A DNA stretch of 64,000 nt from contig JACKPC010000003.1 of the NCBI GenBank assembly GCA_024233835.1, positions 32,501-96,500 on the forward strand, given 5' to 3'. Source of the stretch: Leptospiraceae bacterium. Lineage in GTDB: Bacteria; Spirochaetota; Leptospiria; Leptospirales; Leptospiraceae. Numbering within the stretch: position 1 is the first letter of the stretch; the number at the start of each line of letters is the position of its first letter. Below are positions 59,074 through 64,000 of this stretch, piece after piece. Both the position numbers and the translations under genes were made by a program. The notes under the pieces were generated by a model. It was not told the DNA's origin, did no database searches, and worked only from the letters and a program-made list of their open reading frames with translations.

Positions 59074-60360
59074 ATGAAAGAAATTAACTCTCTACAAATT
59101 ATGCTTCTCGTTTTAGGACTGGTATTTGGGAACTGCGATAAAAGCTCTGATAACAAAAATGAAACTGCGTTACTGGCTGCTGCCTTAGCAGCCTCTAACT
59201 CTACTTCCGGTACATCAACGGTAAAGTTTTTAGTTTCTGACGCATCTCAGAGTAAATGTTATGATGAAAAAGGAACCGAAATGACCTGCCCCACAAATGC
59301 AAGCTCCAGTTTTTACGGACAGGACGCACAGTACACGAGGCTCAAACCATCCTATACAGTTTCCAATGGAATTGTTCTGGATAATAATACGGGTCTAATG
59401 TGGGAGCAGGAACACCATGACACAAGGGTAAGCTATGCCGATGCGGTTTCGCATTGCACACAGCTAAGAACAGGAAATTACTCCGATTGGAGAATACCGA
59501 CTATTCGAGAACTGTTTTCAATCAATAATGCTAATGGAGATCAAAACACTACGAATGCATTTTATCTGGATAGTGCTTACTTTAACTTTAATTACCCTAC
59601 AAGTGTCGAACTTACAGGAACCCACACAACCAAAATGATGGGGCAAACCTGGTCATCCACAGCACGTCCCGATGATTCGACTATCAATTACTTTTATAAT
59701 TTCCTGGATGGACATATAAAAAGTAATTTTAATAACTCTTCCAATAGTACTCTCTTTTACAGATGTGTGCGTGGTGATAAGACGGTCTTTGCAACAAACA
59801 ATTACAAAGATAATGGAGATGGAACAGTCACTGACAACAATACAGGGTTAATCTGGCAACAATCAAATGGAGAACAATCCACCGGGGATTACCAATTCAC
59901 CTGGCAGGAAGCTCTAAGTTATTGTGAGAATCTTTCCCTTGCAGGAAAAACCGATTGGCGACTTCCGGATATAAAAGAATTGCAAAGTATCGTTTATTAT
60001 GATAACCCTGATTACAATACAACCAAAATGGTACTGGATACAAAGTATTTTAAGTTTACTCTTCCGGCAGGAAAAGATTTAAACACAAATCCAACAACAT
60101 CTCCGCCCAATGGAAATTCAGTTGCACCTTTTTTCTGGTCGAGTACTACACACGGAGATGCTAAAAGTTTCGCTTCCTATATGTGTTTTGGTCCCTGTTG
60201 GGCGGTTGAAAAATTTGTAGGAACAGGAACCTATGATGCACATGGTCCGGGAGCTCAACGCTCCGATCCAAAATCAGTTCCTACAACCTGGCCTACAAGT
60301 ATCGGAGATCAAAAAGATGTGGTTCAAGTAAATAACTTTGTACGCTGTGTGAGAAATTAA
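59074..60360 (+). CDS. DUF1566 (Lcl C-terminal-like) lipoprotein
   Basis: A 428-residue protein with AAAGGA before the ATG. The signal ends in LVFGNC (Cys21), followed by an Asn/Ser/Thr-rich spacer. Two DUF1566 modules follow, each with the pattern D-N-x-T-G-L-x-W: VLDNNTGLMWEQEHHDTRVS with SDWRIPTIREL, and VTDNNTGLIWQQSNGEQSTG with TDWRLPDIKEL, and closing FYRCVRGD and FVRCVRN. The fold is a C-type-lectin-like surface domain. It probably binds a ligand at the cell surface. A strong hairpin follows. Confidence 0.88.
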   Translation: MKEINSLQIMLLVLGLVFGNCDKSSDNKNETALLAAALAASNSTSGTSTVKFLVSDASQSKCYDEKGTEMTCPTNASSSFYGQDAQYTRLKPSYTVSNGIVLDNNTGLMWEQEHHDTRVSYADAVSHCTQLRTGNYSDWRIPTIRELFSINNANGDQNTTNAFYLDSAYFNFNYPTSVELTGTHTTKMMGQTWSSTARPDDSTINYFYNFLDGHIKSNFNNSSNSTLFYRCVRGDKTVFATNNYKDNGDGTVTDNNTGLIWQQSNGEQSTGDYQFTWQEALSYCENLSLAGKTDWRLPDIKELQSIVYYDNPDYNTTKMVLDTKYFKFTLPAGKDLNTNPTTSPPNGNSVAPFFWSSTTHGDAKSFASYMCFGPCWAVEKFVGTGTYDAHGPGAQRSDPKSVPTTWPTSIGDQKDVVQVNNFVRCVRN

Positions 60361-60386
60361 ATGATATTTTAATGGTAATCCTCCGG

Positions 60387-60422
60387 TTGCTTAAGCGAAC
60401 CCATGCTGGGTCGCTTAAGCAA
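60387..60422. terminator. long hairpin between convergent genes, related to the dispersed repeats
   Basis: TTGCTTAAGCGAACCCA and TGGGTCGCTTAAGCAA pair with one bulged A around TGC, giving 16 pairs. It sits 26 bases after the DUF1566 gene and before the end of the convergent kinase gene, so it can stop both. The inner GCGAACCC...GGGTCGCTTAAGC is similar in shape to copies A-C. Confidence 0.7.
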
Positions 60423-60506
60423 TTCATAAAAAGGTCTGTTTTCTAAACCTTCTTTCGTTCAACTACATTCGCAGTTTTCCTATACCACATTTATTTTTCT
60501 GAGCAG

Positions 60507-62795
60507 TTATAAATTTCTTATTAAGTTTTTTAGCAGGATAATTTTTAATGAATTCTCACTGATAGGTTTGGTTAAAAAATCAGTCATCCCTACATCGAGG
60601 CATTTAGCTTTTTCCTCGTTAGTAGCACTGGCTGTAAGAGCAATAATTGGTATCTGAGCATTTGAATCTTCTAAATCTCGAATGGAACGAGAAGCTTGAT
60701 AACCATCTACTCCTGGCATTTGTATATCCATGAAAATACAATCGGGTTTAAACTGTTTATAATATTCAATAGCTTTAAGTCCATCTTCTGCTTCTATAAA
60801 TTTAGAATTTGGAAGAAGTTCTTCCAGCATAGCTCTGGTCAAAAGCATATTAAAGGGTGTATCATCTACAATTAGTATAGTATAGGAATTTTTACTCAGG
60901 GATGAATCATCTTGTTTATTCGTTCTTTCTAAGGCTTCAGAGATATTTTGAACCTGATTACTTGCTTTTTTATAATATCTTTGAATACTAAAATAAAATG
61001 TGCTGCCTTCACCTATTGCACTTTCAAGAAAAAGTTTTCCACCCATTTTTTCTACCAGCATTTTAGAAATACTTAAACCGAGTCCGGTTCCACCAAAATT
61101 CCTCGATATGGAAGAATCAGCCTGAGAAAAAGCCTGGAAAATCTTTTCCTTTTTCTCTTCTGAAATACCAATTCCGGTATCTCTAACCGAAAAGGTGAAG
61201 GAAGCCAGGTTCGATTCTTCATTTACAGAATTTATGCTGAGTTTAAGTTCAATTTCCCCTTTTCGGGTAAATTTTACTGCATTGCCCAGTAGGTTTATTA
61301 AAACTTGCTTTAAGCGTACTGAATCTAATTTCATTATAAAAGATTCTTCATTTGGAACATTCAGAATCACTTTAATACCTTTTCGCTCCGCTTCTAATTT
61401 AACAATATCTATACAATCCTGTAAAAGTTCAAGAATATTAGAATCTACTTCATATAACTCTAACTTACTGGCTTCTATTTTGGAAAAATCTAAAATATCA
61501 TTTATGATGCCTAAAAGAGAAATGGCTGAAATATTAACATTTTGTATATATTTTTTTTGCAATATATCCAAATTTGTTTTCAATAACAGCTCCGTAAATC
61601 CGATAACGCTATTTAAGGGAGTTCGGATTTCATGACTCATATTCGCAAGAAACTCAGATTTTGCTCTGCTGGCTTTCTCTGCGATTTCCTTAGCCTTGAA
61701 GAGTTCAAGGTTAATTTCCTTCCGTTCTGTTATGTCAACCGCAATACCTGTATGCCGAATAACATTACCCTGCTTATCTTTAACGGGAAAAGTTCTGGAC
61801 CAGATCCATTTTATCTCTCCGTTAGGCTTTCGAATCCGATACTCTATATCAAATTTACCTCCATCGAGATACTTATCGAATTCTGCGAATACTATTTCTT
61901 TATCATCCCGATGAACAGATTCTAAAAAGGAAGCCGGATTTTCATAGAGACTTTTACAGCTATACCCCCAAATTTTTTCATAAGATGGGCTGATATAAAG
62001 CATTTTTCGATTGTCTGCACTTCGAAGCCATACTACTTCTTCCATGTTCTCTGTAATCTGACGAAATTGCTCTTCACTGGCTCTTATTTTTTCTTCCTGG
62101 GCTTTTCTTTCTGTAATGTCCCGGCAAAAGCCCACAAAAAGTCCTCTTTCCACGTTAATGAAAGAAGCAGTAACTTCCACGGGAAATAGACTTCCATCTT
62201 TTCTTTTATGAACACTTTCAAAGGTATCAGAGCCCTGACTGATGATTTTATTTATATGATTTACAACATCCTGTATATTCTCTATGGCTTCCAGATCGGA
62301 AATAAAAAGAGAAGTAATTTCTTCCTGCGTGTAGCCGGTCATCTTTAAATAGGCAGGATTGGCATAGAGAATTTTCCCATACTTATTTGTCTTAAAAACT
62401 CCATCCAGAGTGTTTTTTAAAATGGTTCTAAGGATATAATAATCCTTGATAAGAGACTTCTCTTCTTCATAAATTTCTCTTGCTCCGATATAAATCCAAT
62501 TATGCTGTAATTGTATTCTCCATTCGACACAATGGTAAAATTCCTCTTTATGTAGAAAATAACTCTTAAATATAGAGGCTTTTTTTTGAAAAGTTAACTC
62601 ATCTAACTCCGTTTTTACCAGTTCTTTATCAAATGGATGGATTAAATCAATAAATCTTCTATTTTTAAGATCTTCAAGAGAATAGCCAAATAAATACTGC
62701 CATCGATTATTAGCTAGGAGAAATTTCCCCGAAGTATCACAAACACAAAGAGGGTTCTCATTCTCAAAAAAGAAGCTTTCAATAATATCAGACAT
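60507..62795 (-). CDS. PAS-domain hybrid histidine kinase with receiver
   Basis: A 762-residue cytoplasmic sensor with AAAGG before the ATG. Three PAS domains lie at about 1-110, 125-232 and 245-358, the last two closing with D-I-T-E-R-K. The HisKA box is FLANMSHEIRTPLNSVIG (His388). The ATPase has LINLLGNAVKFTRKG, VRDTGIGIS and GTGLGLSISKMLV. The receiver starts TILIVDDTPFNML, with phospho-Asp690 in CIFMDIQMPGVDG and the Lys in FLTKPIS. There is no membrane helix. It has the BarA/ArcB-like layout without an Hpt domain, so phosphotransfer must pass to another protein. Confidence 0.94.
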   Translation of the reverse strand: MSDIIESFFFENENPLCVCDTSGKFLLANNRWQYLFGYSLEDLKNRRFIDLIHPFDKELVKTELDELTFQKKASIFKSYFLHKEEFYHCVEWRIQLQHNWIYIGAREIYEEEKSLIKDYYILRTILKNTLDGVFKTNKYGKILYANPAYLKMTGYTQEEITSLFISDLEAIENIQDVVNHINKIISQGSDTFESVHKRKDGSLFPVEVTASFINVERGLFVGFCRDITERKAQEEKIRASEEQFRQITENMEEVVWLRSADNRKMLYISPSYEKIWGYSCKSLYENPASFLESVHRDDKEIVFAEFDKYLDGGKFDIEYRIRKPNGEIKWIWSRTFPVKDKQGNVIRHTGIAVDITERKEINLELFKAKEIAEKASRAKSEFLANMSHEIRTPLNSVIGFTELLLKTNLDILQKKYIQNVNISAISLLGIINDILDFSKIEASKLELYEVDSNILELLQDCIDIVKLEAERKGIKVILNVPNEESFIMKLDSVRLKQVLINLLGNAVKFTRKGEIELKLSINSVNEESNLASFTFSVRDTGIGISEEKKEKIFQAFSQADSSISRNFGGTGLGLSISKMLVEKMGGKLFLESAIGEGSTFYFSIQRYYKKASNQVQNISEALERTNKQDDSSLSKNSYTILIVDDTPFNMLLTRAMLEELLPNSKFIEAEDGLKAIEYYKQFKPDCIFMDIQMPGVDGYQASRSIRDLEDSNAQIPIIALTASATNEEKAKCLDVGMTDFLTKPISENSLKIILLKNLIRNL

Positions 62796-62873
62796 GCCTT
62801 TCGCTTCTTGGTAATTGAGCGATTTCCTTCTGTCAAGAGAAAATTAAAAAAGAACCCTGTTTTGGAGAAGCAA

Positions 62874-62930
62874 ACGAGCCATCGGTGGCTCGCTTACGTT
62901 TAAAGAAAAACTCTCAGCTTTTTTGAGGGA
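62874..62930 (+). repeat. dispersed intergenic hairpin repeat, copy B
   Basis: ACGAGCC and GGCTCGC pair around ATCGGT, then CTTACGTTTAAAGAAAAACT, CTCAGCTTTTTTGAGGGA. About 80 percent of bases agree with copy A at 21643 over 55 bases by eye. It lies between the hybrid kinase and the DUF2892 gene. Confidence 0.7.
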
Positions 62931-62942
62931 ATATGAAAGAAA

Positions 62943-62972
62943 CCCTGTTTGGTATACATAAAGTAAACAGGG
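62943..62972 (-). terminator. terminator of the DUF2892 gene
   Basis: CCCTGTTT and AAACAGGG form an 8-bp stem with a 14-base loop. On the minus strand it comes just after the stop of the DUF2892 gene and is followed by TTTCTTT. Confidence 0.6.
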
Positions 62973-62982
62973 CTAGTGTTGC

Positions 62983-63210
62983 TTAAGAGTTACTACAGGC
63001 GGGCCTTACCCCTAAAAGGTATAATATATTTGTCATAATACAAAAGCCGGTTAAGGCGAAAACAATCAAGTTCACCCCCACCAATAAATTTAAAATAAAC
63101 CAATAAGGGCTATGAAAATATCCAAGACCCACTCCGACTAAACTAAAAACCCCGGCTAATAACCTGATTAATCTATCTAAGTGCCAGGTGCCTGTGTTGG
63201 CTAAATACAT
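62983..63210 (-). CDS. DUF2892 (YgaP-type) small membrane protein
   Basis: A 75-residue protein with AGGAGG seven bases before the ATG. Two hydrophobic segments (about 17-30 and 36-58), the start NTGTWHLDRLIRLLAGVF, and the closing FALTGFCIMTNILYLLGVRP are those of DUF2892, the membrane part of YgaP. In other bacteria it is linked to rhodaneses and sulfide or persulfide handling, under ArsR/BigR-type repressors. No rhodanese is in view. A perfect-spaced dyad covers its promoter region. Confidence 0.9.
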   Translation of the reverse strand: MYLANTGTWHLDRLIRLLAGVFSLVGVGLGYFHSPYWFILNLLVGVNLIVFALTGFCIMTNILYLLGVRPACSNS

Positions 63211-63222
63211 GTTTGTCCTCCT

Positions 63223-63252
63223 ATATAGGATACCCTGTATAGTATCCTATAT
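63223..63252 (-). promoter_or_regulatory. dyad operator before the DUF2892 gene
   Basis: ATATAGGATACC and AGTATCCTATAT pair in 11 of 12 positions around CTGTAT, ending 12 bases from the gene start. On the minus strand a TTGACA (-35-like) lies just upstream. ArsR/BigR-family sites have this kind of 12-6-12 dyad, so a repressor site is the best reading. The regulator gene is not in the window. Confidence 0.6.
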
Positions 63253-63275
63253 CTGTCAAGATTTTTTACAGGTTT

Positions 63276-64000
63276 TTAAGAATTTTGCTTTATTATTTTC
63301 TTTTCTGAATGGAAAATATATACAATACCTAAAATCCCAAAAATAATCAGGCCCATAGAGATAAGTTGTGCATAGGTGAAATTAAAAAATACCACATTTC
63401 TGTCGCCCCTAAAAATTTCGATTACCAGACGATTTAGTCCGTACAATACCCAAAAAATAAAGAATAACTTTCTTTTGGCCAGAGTAATTTTTTCTAATTT
63501 AAAAATGATAAAAAACGCAAGAAACATTATGAAACTTTCATACAACTGGGTCGGATGAACCGGTGGATAGATAACCGGAAAGGGAAATAAGCCTTTGCTT
63601 TTTAGTACAGTTAGATAATCCCCGCTTACATTGGGGGGATAAAATCGGGTTAGCTCGGCGAGGTTACTGATTCCTTCTGCTCGTAAATGGGATAAACTTT
63701 TAGGAAGCGGAATGTCGGCAAGGTTTAAGTATTGCCGAAAGTGCTGGGATAAAAAAGCTAAGGGATCGGGTAATAGTGCATACTGACGGTGTAATAACTT
63801 CCATTCACTGGTCCAATCGATACTATCTTCCGAAAAAACGACTCCTAAAAAAGAATTCGTAGGTGTTCCATAGGCATCACCATTTAAGAAACAGCTAATA
63901 CGACTGATTGCCAGACAAATAGCAATCGGACTCATTAAAGAATCACACCAGTGAAAAAAATCTTTTCCGGTCCTTTTGCAGTACAGATAGCCTCCGAGAC
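63276..64000 (-). CDS. lgt: prolipoprotein diacylglyceryl transferase, 5' end outside the window
   Basis: The open frame runs to the window edge; visible residues begin LGGYLYCKRTGKDFFHW, then CDSLMSPIAICLAISRISCF and LNGDAYGTPTNSFLGVVF. This is the Lgt core around the conserved Arg and N-G. HPTQLYESFIMFLAFFIIF and FWVLYGLNRLVIEIFRGDRN are further family marks. Lgt moves a diacylglycerol from phosphatidylglycerol to the lipobox Cys in the inner membrane, the first step for every lipoprotein listed here. The ATG at 63935 is inside the protein and is not the start. Confidence 0.92.
   Translation of the reverse strand, partial: LGGYLYCKRTGKDFFHWCDSLMSPIAICLAISRISCFLNGDAYGTPTNSFLGVVFSEDSIDWTSEWKLLHRQYALLPDPLAFLSQHFRQYLNLADIPLPKSLSHLRAEGISNLAELTRFYPPNVSGDYLTVLKSKGLFPFPVIYPPVHPTQLYESFIMFLAFFIIFKLEKITLAKRKLFFIFWVLYGLNRLVIEIFRGDRNVVFFNFTYAQLISMGLIIFGILGIVYIFHSEKKIIKQNS

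Noticed and set aside
58797..59087. 96-codon plus-strand frame before the DUF1566 lipoprotein
   Set aside because: It overlaps the start of the peptidase gene and the DUF1566 gene, is very AT-rich, and has no ribosome site; it looks like chance.

Overview
The window reads as a chromosomal stretch of a low-GC, Gram-negative spirochaete of the Leptospira type. This is an inference. It rests on an LPS pathway gene (lpxA) beside a flippase, many short-signal lipoproteins with loose lipoboxes, a small Cys-rich secreted protein of the kind common in Leptospira, very large multi-PAS and kinase/phosphatase signalling proteins, and a Firmicute-like short Pgi. No rRNA, CRISPR array, plasmid or replication origin was seen. 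One tRNA gene is present (anticodon CAT, about 48270-48343).

Layout. 1-5.9 kb is an accessory, decaying region. It holds a frameshifted caspase-like gene cut by the window edge, a small Cys-containing lipoprotein, a lipoprotein gene split by an IS630-type element (and also frameshifted in a C run), a secreted protein with a phage-tail-fibre-like repeat, the stump of an AAA ATPase gene, a GNAT acetyltransferase and another protein-like remnant. 5.9-16.4 kb has envelope proteins (a beta-barrel-like protein and an ankyrin/OmpA lipoprotein), a STAS protein, a 1853-residue hybrid histidine kinase with eight PAS domains, and an AAA-like/PD-(D/E)XK protein. 16.5-20.6 kb is a three-gene operon (FAD dehydrogenase, TPP enzyme, TetR) with a palindromic operator-like site at its head. 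20.8-31.1 kb carries a TPR protein, pgi, an EEP hydrolase, a 2OG-Fe(II) oxygenase-like protein, a REC-HDOD protein, the ergothioneine pair egtB-egtD, an NmrA-like oxidoreductase and tag. 31.5-36.7 kb is one giant kinase-ATPase-GAF-SpoIIE phosphatase. 36.9-40.9 kb is a minus-strand group glpX, flippase, lpxA, galE. 41-48.7 kb has regulators (receiver, double cNMP-binding protein, 7TMR-DISM histidine kinase), a GDPD lipoprotein, a serine-hydrolase cluster, tRNA-Met and the Cys-rich protein. 48.7-55.8 kb is a very tight seven-gene minus-strand operon: ROK kinase, HIT, LPG-synthase-like flippase, WYL regulator, mnmC, thiG, thiH. 55.9-64 kb holds a TPR protein with an Mrr-like tail coupled to a deoxyribosyltransferase-like gene, an M15-type peptidase, a DUF1566 lipoprotein, a second hybrid histidine kinase, a DUF2892 protein with a dyad operator, and the 3' part of lgt.

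Themes. Signalling is heavy: two hybrid kinases, a DISM kinase, receivers, HDOD, cNMP-binding, STAS and a kinase/SpoIIE fusion, the last two suggesting partner-switching control. Envelope building (lpxA, galE, flippase, lgt, many lipoproteins) is the second theme. A family of intergenic hairpins with the core GCGARCC...GGYTCGCTTA recurs at three clear places (21643, 41495, 62874), with a shape-related copy at 60387. No single classical defence island is present. The most unusual pieces are the TPR/Mrr-like plus deoxyribosyltransferase-like pair, the caspase-like protein, the IS-split lipoprotein gene and the operator-controlled FAD/TPP/TetR operon.
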